Shown in pieces: positions 5,367 through 12,113 of a DNA stretch of 17,078 bases (its first letter is position 1; every line of letters starts with the position of its first letter). The DNA comes from Clostridia bacterium (GTDB lineage Bacteria > Bacillota > Clostridia > Christensenellales > Borkfalkiaceae), in contig JAGCLN010000093.1 in NCBI GenBank assembly GCA_017646945.1, positions 1 through 17,078 of the forward strand, in the 5' to 3' direction. Under the pieces are notes generated by a model, which did not search any database, was not told where the DNA came from, and saw only the letters and a program-made list of their open reading frames with translations. The translations under genes and the position numbers were made by a program.

Positions 5367-7898
5367 TTAAAATCCTTGTTCAGTTCTTGCGATAATATCG
5401 TCTTGAAGCGACTTGCTAAGCGAAGTAAAGAGAGCGGAATAGCCTGCAACTCTAACTACGAGCGTTTTGTAATTTTCGGGGTTCTTTTGCGCGTCAAGAA
5501 GCGTTTCCTTAGTTACAACGTTGAACTGAACGTGCATACCCTTTTGGTCAAAGTAAGAGCGAATAAGCGCAACGAACTTTGCAAGACCTGCCGCGCCTTG
5601 AAGTGCGGACGGGTGGAATTTTTGATTGAGTAGCGTACCGTTACTTGCAACGTCTTGTTCAAGTTTTGCAACCGAGTTAGCAGTAGCGGTCGGGCCTTTT
5701 TTATCTCTGCCTGACGCAGGGCCGATACCGTCTGCAATCGGGGTGAACGCAAGCCTACCATCAGGCGTTGCGCCCGTTTGTGTGCCGAGCGGAACGTTTG
5801 CCGATACGGGATATAAGCCTGCTTGGAACACGCCACCACGCGGGTTGCGGTACTTTTCAACTTCTTTGGTATAAGTGTTTGCAACGTCTCTTGCAAACAT
5901 ATCAATTTCAAAAATATCGTTGCCGTATTTGGGGCAATCTTCGTCTATAAGGCGTTTAACTTCACGATATTTGCGTTTTTCCGCATCGGTTAAAGTGCCT
6001 GCGGTAGTAACGCTACGATAGATTGCGGCGATGATATCTTCGTTTACGGGAACGCCGTTATCGGCAAGTTTAGAAGCAACGTCTTTAGTAAGGTTGATAG
6101 CGCCTGCGCCCGTATAACCGTAACCAAAGTTATTATCCATCGCTTCTTTAAACTCTTTCATTGAAAGTTTCTTTTCTTCGAAAACAAGTTTTCTAATAGC
6201 AATTAAACCGTCGGTATTGTTTGCAATACCAAAGCCTTGCGGACCGGTAAAGTTATAAATTGCGCCACCTTCTTGCAACGACTTACCCCTACCGATACAG
6301 TCAGCCACCATTGACGACTGGAAGGGAAGCGGACATCTCGTTGCGTGCGCCGTGTCTATTGCGTTGTTCGCGTTAACTAAAAGTTGAACGAAATACGCTT
6401 GTTGTTCTTTATAAGCATCGTAGAACTCTTCAAACGTTACCATATCGCAAACGTTTTTAGTTCTCGGGCCGATTTGAACGCCCTTGTCTACGCCTTGAGT
6501 GAACACGAGTTCGAGCGGACGGCACATATTGAAGAACGCCGCATCGTGCCAACCGTCAGTCTTACCGCCCTTTTGCGGTTCAACGCAACCGATAATACAG
6601 TAGTCGCGCGCATCTTCAAGCGTTACGCCCCTTGACATAATGGAAGGTATGATAACTTCATCGTTATAATACGCGGGAAGACCCGTTCCAAGTCGAGTAA
6701 GCGCGCCTGCTTTGATAAGCAAGTCTTGTGGGGAACCGTTCCATACTCTTATCGATATAGACGGTTGCGGAAGGGGAACGTGCATAGACGCTTCTAAACA
6801 CATAAACGACAGGTCGTTAGTAGCGTCAATACCCCTGATATCTTGACCGCCAACGATAAGGTTTTGGAACATACCGTAACCGGCAAAACCGTCAGCCGAA
6901 ACGGCATCGCGAACTTTATTGATATCGTTGAGTTTTACCCAAATGCAATCGATAAGTTCTTGCGCTTGTTCAACAGTAATCTTACCTGCATCTAAATCCT
7001 TTTTATAGAAAGGATACATATATTGGTCGAATCTACCGGGTGAGATAGAGTGACCGCTTGATTCTACTTGTAATAAAAGTTGAATAAACCAGAAAGATTG
7101 ACACGCTTCATAGAAAGAAGTTGCAGGGAATTCAGGCACTTTTTCACAGTTTTTAGCAATTTGTAAAAGTTCTTGCTTACGATTGTAATCCCTTTCTTTA
7201 TCCGCAAGTTCTTTTGCGAGAGCCGAATATCTTTTCGCGTAACCTATAACTGCTTCCGCGCTTTCGATAACCGCATCGAGAAAGTTCATTCTTTGCATAT
7301 ATTCGGGGCAATAAACGGGAACTTTCGCCTTTGCATCTTGCGCTTCTTTAATGATTCCGCGATAGCCGATTTTTAAAACTTTTTCATAGTTAACGTTAAC
7401 GTGGCCGATACCGTTATAGAAGTAGTTACCGGGGGTAAACATACCGTGAGTAACGAAGGCTTCGTAAGCTCTTGGGTCCATATTAGATTTTGCAAGGTCG
7501 CTCGTAGTTTTGCCTTTCCAGTACTTGTACGCATCACGAAGTTCGCCCTTAGTTTGCTCGCTAATATAGAAGGGGTCTGCCGCGCGCTTTTCAACGGTAT
7601 CGAATTCCGCTTCAAGCCACTCGAAAGAGTATTCGGGGAACACTTGACAACCGCGGGGGTGAACCGTTGCGCTACCTACTATCAATTCCTTATCCCTTAT
7701 AACGATAGGAATATTTTTTAAAATATGGCTAAAACAAGCGCTACGGCGCTTGATGATAGGCAAATTTTCCGTTTCTTTATAACTTTCCGTAACGAGCATA
7801 CCGCGAGCGGACTCGATTTCGGGCATTTCTTTATAAAGATCATCTATTAAAGATTGTATTCTTGAACTTTTTTCAATTACAAATTTAATATTTTCCAT
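5367..7898 (-). CDS. Glycyl radical diol dehydratase (probable 1,2-propanediol dehydratase)
   Basis: The 843-residue protein is the signature enzyme of the locus. The catalytic Cys438 and Glu440 lie in GCVEPQ. Asp452, His166 and the His283-Ser284 pair (SGHSISPGRF) correspond to substrate residues of B12-independent glycerol dehydratase. The radical glycine is Gly819 in RVAGYSALF, 24 residues before the end. It abstracts hydrogen from a vicinal diol and releases water, giving an aldehyde. The His/Ser pair argues against choline TMA-lyase, although GCVEP is shared. With an aldolase that yields lactaldehyde in the same operon, 1,2-propanediol to propionaldehyde is the likely reaction; glycerol cannot be excluded. 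It has no obvious N- or C-terminal encapsulation helix: the first 25 residues run straight into the catalytic domain and the C-terminus is the glycyl radical loop domain. Confidence 0.93.
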   Translation of the reverse strand: MENIKFVIEKSSRIQSLIDDLYKEMPEIESARGMLVTESYKETENLPIIKRRSACFSHILKNIPIVIRDKELIVGSATVHPRGCQVFPEYSFEWLEAEFDTVEKRAADPFYISEQTKGELRDAYKYWKGKTTSDLAKSNMDPRAYEAFVTHGMFTPGNYFYNGIGHVNVNYEKVLKIGYRGIIKEAQDAKAKVPVYCPEYMQRMNFLDAVIESAEAVIGYAKRYSALAKELADKERDYNRKQELLQIAKNCEKVPEFPATSFYEACQSFWFIQLLLQVESSGHSISPGRFDQYMYPFYKKDLDAGKITVEQAQELIDCIWVKLNDINKVRDAVSADGFAGYGMFQNLIVGGQDIRGIDATNDLSFMCLEASMHVPLPQPSISIRVWNGSPQDLLIKAGALTRLGTGLPAYYNDEVIIPSIMSRGVTLEDARDYCIIGCVEPQKGGKTDGWHDAAFFNMCRPLELVFTQGVDKGVQIGPRTKNVCDMVTFEEFYDAYKEQQAYFVQLLVNANNAIDTAHATRCPLPFQSSMVADCIGRGKSLQEGGAIYNFTGPQGFGIANNTDGLIAIRKLVFEEKKLSMKEFKEAMDNNFGYGYTGAGAINLTKDVASKLADNGVPVNEDIIAAIYRSVTTAGTLTDAEKRKYREVKRLIDEDCPKYGNDIFEIDMFARDVANTYTKEVEKYRNPRGGVFQAGLYPVSANVPLGTQTGATPDGRLAFTPIADGIGPASGRDKKGPTATANSVAKLEQDVASNGTLLNQKFHPSALQGAAGLAKFVALIRSYFDQKGMHVQFNVVTKETLLDAQKNPENYKTLVVRVAGYSALFTSLSKSLQDDIIARTEQGF

Positions 7899-7914
7899 AA
7901 TTAAACCTTAAAAA

Positions 7915-8460
7915 TTAAAGTTGTTCCCAAATTCCTTGGTGGGGTGATGCTATAACTGAAGTAGCGGAAAGTTGGCCTAAACTCTTAGCGTAATCTGCGC
8001 CCGCTTCGATTGCGGCGGTAACGTCACCAACTTCGCCGGTGATAAGAACAACGCCTTTACCACCCATACCCCTTGAAACTCTAAGGTCGAAAATTTCTAC
8101 CTTAGCAGTCTTAACGGCAATATCCGCTGCTTTGATAATAGTGGGGGCTGAAAAAGTTTCTAAAACGCCGAGCGAACCACTCTTTGCGCCAGTTGTTGTT
8201 CCAAATAACGCAGAAATTACTTGCTGGTCGATTCTACCCATTATCGAAGAATCTATAACGTATCCGTCAAATCTTTGATTAACGTGGTTTACCGCAGCAG
8301 TTACGTTTGATATAGAACCCGTTAAGATTATCTCGTACTTGCCAGGGCAAGACGGATGGGAAGAAACCATTTCAATTCCCGCGCTTTTGAGCGCGTCGTC
8401 AGCGGCTTCGATACCCTTGGGTACGTTTTTAAGTTCAATCACTCCGATTGAGTTATACAT
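7915..8460 (-). CDS. pduT: PduT-like tandem BMC-T shell protein with a pore cysteine
   Basis: The 181-residue protein contains two BMC domains: MYNSIGVIELKNVPKGIEAA onward, and SLGVLETFSAPTIIKAADIA from about residue 97. It forms a pseudohexameric trimer in the shell. The segment HPSCPGKY places a cysteine at residue 38, the position where PduT holds a 4Fe-4S cluster at the three-fold pore (Cys38 in PduT). The length (PduT is 184) and the ending SVIASPHQGIWEQL also fit PduT. It lies ten bases downstream of the PduS-like gene, as expected if the two pass electrons across the shell. Cluster binding is inferred from the aligned cysteine, not shown. Confidence 0.93.
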   Translation of the reverse strand: MYNSIGVIELKNVPKGIEAADDALKSAGIEMVSSHPSCPGKYEIILTGSISNVTAAVNHVNQRFDGYVIDSSIMGRIDQQVISALFGTTTGAKSGSLGVLETFSAPTIIKAADIAVKTAKVEIFDLRVSRGMGGKGVVLITGEVGDVTAAIEAGADYAKSLGQLSATSVIASPHQGIWEQL

Positions 8461-8470
8461 CGTTTATTAC

Positions 8471-9784
8471 CTACTTGTTTTGTATTACTATTTTACTATC
8501 ATATACCGTTACAACGCCGTTTATTGAAGCGTGTTGCGGTAACGATAATCCTTCGTTTGCATTTGCTATAATTTGACCTTTAACCACCCTATCACCCGTT
8601 TTTACTGCGGGAACGGAAGGTGCGCCGATGTGTTGGCGATAGCCGATTTCAACTGTGTTAAAGGTGTTTATTTCACCGATATACTCGGCAATTTTATCGT
8701 ACTTTTTAACGCCTAATACCGATTGCCAACGGTCAGACGGTATCATGCGATATTCTCTTTCTTTATGTGGGGAAACGCCGTCTTTTGCAACGAAGCGCAT
8801 CTTCTCTTTTGCAAGTAAAGCTTTATACTCGTTGATAACTGCTTTTGGTGAAATTCCTTGACAGCAAGCGAGCGTTTCACATATACCGCAACCGCAACAA
8901 AGAGTAGCGGATAACACCATTTCTGGCGAAAGTTTAACCGCGTTTTTAGCAGTTCTTACCATTTTGTGCGGTTCTAAGGGATAACCTAAAAGTCCTCTTG
9001 GGCAAAGGTCGGTACATCTTGTACATTGACAGCAAGCCGTTTCCGCTCTTGCTACCGACTTTGCTCCGTCTAAGAACTTTGATTCGATTGCAGGGATATT
9101 TTTGGGTAATACCAAAAGCCCTTTCGTAGTCTTAGTGATAACGGCTTTTTCAGGGTCAATAACCTTGCCCATTGACGGACCGCCGTCAAGTAAAACTTGG
9201 TCTTCTCTAACTCTTACGTTTAACTCTTTGAATAAGTCTTCAACGCGAGTGCCGAGCGGAACTTTTACAACAACGGGTTTACTCACTTCACCGCCGATAG
9301 TAACCCACTTTTCAGTAAGCGGTTCGTCTTTTACAACAACGTTGTAAACGTTGAGCATCGTTTCAACGTTGTAAAAGATAACGCCCGCGCTGATAGGAAG
9401 ATTACCCGGTTTTACCACCTTGCCGGTCGCTTGATAAATAAGGCTTATTTCATCGCCCATAGGATAAACGTCCGGAAGAACTTTGAGAGTGATTTTATCG
9501 GCTAAAACCGTTCCGTCAGATATATTTAATTTTTTGGCGGTATGGTCTTTTACGCAAAGTAGCGCTTTACCTACCGAAAGGTAGTCAAGCACGGCTTTTA
9601 TGCCTAAAAGAACACCGTCCATCTCTTTTTTCAAGAGAATATAATCAGTATAGAGAAGGGGTTCGCATTCCGCGCCGTTGATAACGAGCACTTCTGCACC
9701 GTCGGCAAGTTTTGCAAACGATGGAAAGCCTGCGCCACCAGCACCTACGATACCTGCCTCCTTCATCTTAATTTTCAAGTCCAT
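8471..9784 (-). CDS. pduS: PduS/RnfC-like iron-sulfur flavoprotein of the microcompartment
   Basis: The 437-residue protein starts with the RnfC/Nqo1-type nucleotide-binding stretch GIVGAGGAGFP (11-21). Two ferredoxin-type cysteine clusters follow: CCQCTRCTDLCP (251-262) and CCGCGICETLAC (296-307). The end (about 385-437) is a sandwich-hybrid domain as in RnfC. PduS homologues oxidise or reduce NAD(H) using FMN and two 4Fe-4S clusters. In Pdu systems PduS supports cobalamin reduction. There is no B12 enzyme here, so a role in NADH reoxidation, or in feeding electrons to the radical SAM activase, is more likely (inference). It is immediately followed by the PduT-like gene with the pore cysteine. 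Confidence 0.93.
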   Translation of the reverse strand: MDLKIKMKEAGIVGAGGAGFPSFAKLADGAEVLVINGAECEPLLYTDYILLKKEMDGVLLGIKAVLDYLSVGKALLCVKDHTAKKLNISDGTVLADKITLKVLPDVYPMGDEISLIYQATGKVVKPGNLPISAGVIFYNVETMLNVYNVVVKDEPLTEKWVTIGGEVSKPVVVKVPLGTRVEDLFKELNVRVREDQVLLDGGPSMGKVIDPEKAVITKTTKGLLVLPKNIPAIESKFLDGAKSVARAETACCQCTRCTDLCPRGLLGYPLEPHKMVRTAKNAVKLSPEMVLSATLCCGCGICETLACCQGISPKAVINEYKALLAKEKMRFVAKDGVSPHKEREYRMIPSDRWQSVLGVKKYDKIAEYIGEINTFNTVEIGYRQHIGAPSVPAVKTGDRVVKGQIIANANEGLSLPQHASINGVVTVYDSKIVIQNK

Positions 9785-9807
9785 AATTTTCCTTCAAATA
9801 AAGGTTT

Positions 9808-10056
9808 TTAGTCAACGATACCTACGATAACTGCATCACAGGGCGCGTTTGAATTAGCAAGAGCAAGTCTTGCGGAACTGCCCGTAGTAACGAGAACGGT
9901 TTCGCCGATACCTGCGCCAACTGAATCGATTGCGATAAGATACTTATCGGTAATTACGCCGTTTTCAATGATTTGAACTTCCATAAACTTAGCGCCGACA
10001 AGTTCTTCTTTTTTTCTTGTGGAAACAACGTTTCCTCTAATAATTCCTTTTAACAC
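9808..10056 (-). CDS. eutN: EutN/CcmL-type BMC-P pentameric shell vertex protein
   Basis: The 82-residue protein matches the whole EutN/CcmL fold: an MLKGIIRGNVVSTRKK first strand, LIAIDSVGAGIGETVLVTTGSSAR in the middle, and CDAVIVGIVD at the end. Pentamers of this family cap the vertices of the icosahedral shell. The start is GTG at 10056; AAGGAG lies six bases upstream and overlaps the end of pduL, whose stop is only three bases away. It is the only BMC-P gene in the operon, so closure of the shell probably depends on it. Confidence 0.96.
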   Translation of the reverse strand: MLKGIIRGNVVSTRKKEELVGAKFMEVQIIENGVITDKYLIAIDSVGAGIGETVLVTTGSSARLALANSNAPCDAVIVGIVD

Positions 10057-10059
10057 TTC

Positions 10060-10716
10060 TTACTCCTTAACAATTCTAACTTTTGCGCCGTTGCCGATGC
10101 AAGTTGCATTAGAATCGTCTGTATCAATGTGCATTTCAAGTCTAAAATCTTTGTGAACGCGGATTTGAACGTCATACCAGCGCGTACTCTTTTGACCGAT
10201 TACGTCTACTATAACTTTGTCACCGTCCTTAACTTTAAAAAATTCCGCGTCAAATGGTGACATATGGATATGGCGGTTTGCAATAATGCAACCTTCTTTG
10301 AGTTGAACAGCGCCTTTCGGTCCGATAATAGTAATTCCTGCCGAGCCTTTAATGTTGCCTGATTCCCTAACGGGCGGGCGATTTTTTAATACGAAAGAGT
10401 CGGTTGCCGAAATTTCTACTTGGGATTGACTTCTAAGCGGTCCGAGCACCCTAACCTTTTCAATGGGGCGAAGCGACGGGCCAACGATTGTTAAAGTTTC
10501 CTTGCAAGCGTACTGTCCGGGTTGAGATAAATCTTTGAGCGGAGTGAGTTTATAATCCTTACCGAACAACGTCTCAAGGTCTTGCTTATTAAGATGTATG
10601 TGTCTATTAGAAACGCCAACGGGTATTTCGCCAAGCTTAATATTGTCTTTATCGCGAACTATTCCGTCTAAAACTCGTTTAACGAGTTCTTCAATTTGAG
10701 ATTGAGTAACTATCAT
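10060..10716 (-). CDS. pduL: PduL-type phosphate propanoyltransferase with encapsulation peptide
   Basis: The 218-residue enzyme converts propionyl-CoA (or acetyl-CoA) and phosphate to the acyl phosphate and CoA. It carries the two PduL zinc motifs, SNRHIHL (His39, His41) and ANRHIHM (His149, His151), plus His196 in EMHIDTDD. Residues 1-18, with SQIEELVKRVLDGI, form an amphipathic helix followed by a linker, as expected of an N-terminal encapsulation peptide. ATG at 10716 is chosen because GGAG lies eight bases upstream and the product then starts directly with that helix; the ATG at 10749 would add 11 residues without a good ribosome site. It regenerates CoA inside the shell and supplies the kinase encoded first in the operon. 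Confidence 0.95.
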   Translation of the reverse strand: MIVTQSQIEELVKRVLDGIVRDKDNIKLGEIPVGVSNRHIHLNKQDLETLFGKDYKLTPLKDLSQPGQYACKETLTIVGPSLRPIEKVRVLGPLRSQSQVEISATDSFVLKNRPPVRESGNIKGSAGITIIGPKGAVQLKEGCIIANRHIHMSPFDAEFFKVKDGDKVIVDVIGQKSTRWYDVQIRVHKDFRLEMHIDTDDSNATCIGNGAKVRIVKE

Positions 10717-10749
10717 AAAATTCTCCGTTCGTTTAGTGTTTGCCATCAT

Positions 10750-10770
10750 AACCGAAATATAACTTCGGTT
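10750..10770 (-). other. Short hairpin in the pduL leader
   Basis: A perfect 7-bp inverted repeat (AACCGAA at 10750-10756, TTCGGTT at 10764-10770) has a 7-base loop and lies 34 bases upstream of the pduL start. Together with the stronger hairpin at 10791-10820 it makes the longest intergenic stretch of the operon structured. A role in attenuation or mRNA processing is possible but unproven. Confidence 0.45.
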
Positions 10771-10790
10771 TACTTGGTTTAGAAAAACTC

Positions 10791-10820
10791 CCGTAGTATC
10801 CGCGTTAACGGATACTACGG
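10791..10820 (-). terminator. Strong intra-operon hairpin with short U-run (attenuator or processing site)
   Basis: CCGTAGTATCCG (10791-10802) and CGGATACTACGG (10809-10820) form a perfect 12-bp stem with a 6-base loop. On the transcribed minus strand it is followed by GAGTTTTTC, a weak U-tract. It lies 19 bases after the stop of the last major BMC-H gene and before pduL. Inference: it could partly terminate transcripts, or protect the 3' end of the upstream message, so that abundant shell hexamers are made in excess over downstream enzymes. Confidence 0.7.
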
Positions 10821-10839
10821 TTAATTCCTATGCTTAGCC

Positions 10840-11115
10840 TTACTTAATAGCGGGAAGAAGTTTTTCTACGTCTGCGTGCGGTCTCGGGATAACGTGAGTA
10901 GCGATAACTTCGCCGAGAGCAGTTGCAGCTGCAGAGCCTGCTTCAACAGCAGCTTTAACAGCGCCAACGTCACCGCGAACCATAACGCTTACAAGTCCGC
11001 TACCGATTTTTTCGCTGCCGATTAAAACAACGTTTGCTGCTTTAACCATAGCATCTGCTGCTTCGATAGCTGCTACAAGACCTCTGGTTTCTACCATTCC
11101 TAATGCTTCCATCAT
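10840..11115 (-). CDS. pduA: BMC-H hexameric shell protein (PduA/PduJ type), copy 2
   Basis: The 91-residue protein is a canonical single BMC domain: ALGMVETRGLVAAIEAADAM, a pore loop EKIGSGLV with the Gly-Ser-Gly pore of PduA, RGDVGAVKAAVEAG and HVIPRPH. It is a flat hexagonal tile whose small polar pore lets diol substrates through in the family. It differs from the gene at 11478-11753 at only two residues (Met2 for Lys2, Ala80 for Asn80) and at about 11 of 276 bases, so the pair arose by recent duplication or is kept alike by gene conversion. AAAGGAG ten bases upstream selects the first of two tandem ATGs. The 68 bases before it are the second longest gap in the operon. Confidence 0.97.
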   Translation of the reverse strand: MMEALGMVETRGLVAAIEAADAMVKAANVVLIGSEKIGSGLVSVMVRGDVGAVKAAVEAGSAAATALGEVIATHVIPRPHADVEKLLPAIK

Positions 11116-11183
11116 AGTTGTAGTTCTCCTTTAAAATATATTTTGATTTTGTTTAGGGCGAAACGCCCGAATAACTGTGTTAA

Positions 11184-11456
11184 TTAGCCCGTCGTTAAAA
11201 ACTTCATAACGTCGGGGTGCGGGCGTGCAATAACTTCACGCACCTTTACGTTGCCTACCTCCGCCGCTGCCGCCGCGCCTGCTTCAAGCGCTGCGGTTAC
11301 GGCTGAAACTTCACCTTCGACAACAACGGTTACAAGTCTTCCGCCCAGTCGCTTTTCAACGTGAATAAGTTTTACGTTGGCAGCTTTGACCATGGCGTCA
11401 AGTCCTGTAATGGCGGCAACCATAGCCTGAACTTCAAGTAACGCAATTGCTTTCAT
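11184..11456 (-). CDS. BMC-H shell protein with divergent pore loop
   Basis: The 90-residue single BMC domain (IALLEVQAMVAAITGLDAM, VEGEVSAVTAALEAG, EVIARPHPDV) sits between two almost identical PduA-like genes. Its pore loop reads EKRLGGRLV (34-42) where the neighbours have EKIGSGLV. There is thus one extra residue, and an arginine (Arg36 or Arg40) near the pore where they have small polar residues. This predicts a hexamer with a more positive pore, perhaps favouring anionic cofactors or acyl phosphates (inference). The length and fold are otherwise ordinary. Confidence 0.95.
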   Translation of the reverse strand: MKAIALLEVQAMVAAITGLDAMVKAANVKLIHVEKRLGGRLVTVVVEGEVSAVTAALEAGAAAAAEVGNVKVREVIARPHPDVMKFLTTG

Positions 11457-11477
11457 ACTTTCTCCTTAAACTATATC

Positions 11478-11753
11478 TTACTTAATAGCGGGAAGAAGTT
11501 TTTCAACGTCGTTGTGGGGTCTCGGGATTACGTGAGTAGCGATAACTTCGCCGAGAGCAGTTGCAGCTGCAGAGCCTGCTTCAACAGCAGCCTTAACAGC
11601 GCCAACGTCACCGCGAACCATAACGCTTACAAGTCCGCTACCGATTTTTTCGCTACCGATTAAAACAACGTTTGCTGCTTTAACCATTGCGTCTGCTGCT
11701 TCGATAGCTGCTACAAGACCTCTGGTTTCTACCATTCCTAATGCTTCCTTCAT
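11478..11753 (-). CDS. pduA: BMC-H hexameric shell protein (PduA/PduJ type), copy 1
   Basis: The 91-residue BMC domain carries the Lys36-Ile-Gly-Ser-Gly pore loop and terminal RPHNDVEKLLPAIK. It is probably a major shell facet protein, since a nearly identical second gene lies 638 bases downstream. A strong AAAGGAG precedes the start. The two copies form a direct repeat around the 90-residue variant gene, so recombination between them could delete that gene and one copy. Confidence 0.97.
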   Translation of the reverse strand: MKEALGMVETRGLVAAIEAADAMVKAANVVLIGSEKIGSGLVSVMVRGDVGAVKAAVEAGSAAATALGEVIATHVIPRPHNDVEKLLPAIK

Positions 11754-11776
11754 AATATTTCTCCTTTATAAAAATT

Positions 11777-12094
11777 TTATCTTAATTTATCTTTGCCTAA
11801 TGCATTGAGTTTTGCGAACCACTCAATATCAGGGCTTTGCCTTGCTATAACCTTATGCGTAACGTAAAGTCCACGCAATTCGGCTTCGTGTTTGCCTGCT
11901 TCGATTGCCGATTCAACCGCGCCAACGTCACCTTCAATCTTGATTGCCATAACTAAGGGAACGCGCGCGTCGTCGCCTGCGGCAGGCTTGTTCTTATCAA
12001 TGGCAACTACTGATACGTCAGCCGCTTTTGCCATCTTGTCGGCCACAACGATTGCCGTTGCAAAACCGAATACTTCAATCATTCCGAGTGCCAT
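11777..12094 (-). CDS. BMC-H shell protein with extended pore-side loop
   Basis: The 105-residue protein begins MALGMIEVFGFATAIVVADKM and continues through IEGDVGAVESAIEAG and KVIARQSPDIEWF, a single BMC domain. Between its second and third strands it carries DKNKPAAGDDARVP (33-46), about nine residues longer than the loop of the neighbouring PduA-like proteins and without a Gly-Ser-Gly pore. It also has a charged C-terminal extension ending GKDKLR. The longer loop should change or partly block the hexamer pore, or make a contact site. It is the first shell gene after the alcohol dehydrogenase, 19 bases downstream of its stop. Confidence 0.93.
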   Translation of the reverse strand: MALGMIEVFGFATAIVVADKMAKAADVSVVAIDKNKPAAGDDARVPLVMAIKIEGDVGAVESAIEAGKHEAELRGLYVTHKVIARQSPDIEWFAKLNALGKDKLR

Positions 12095-12113
12095 ACGATT
12101 CTCCTATTATTTA

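Noticed and set aside
5367..7898. Choline TMA-lyase (CutC) assignment for the glycyl radical enzyme
   Set aside because: GCVEP is shared, but the His283-Ser284 pair matches diol dehydratases, and the operon has an aldolase and no choline genes.
10717..10749. Upstream ATG of pduL at 10749
   Set aside because: It has no good ribosome site and adds 11 residues before the encapsulation helix, while 10716 has GGAG at a proper distance.
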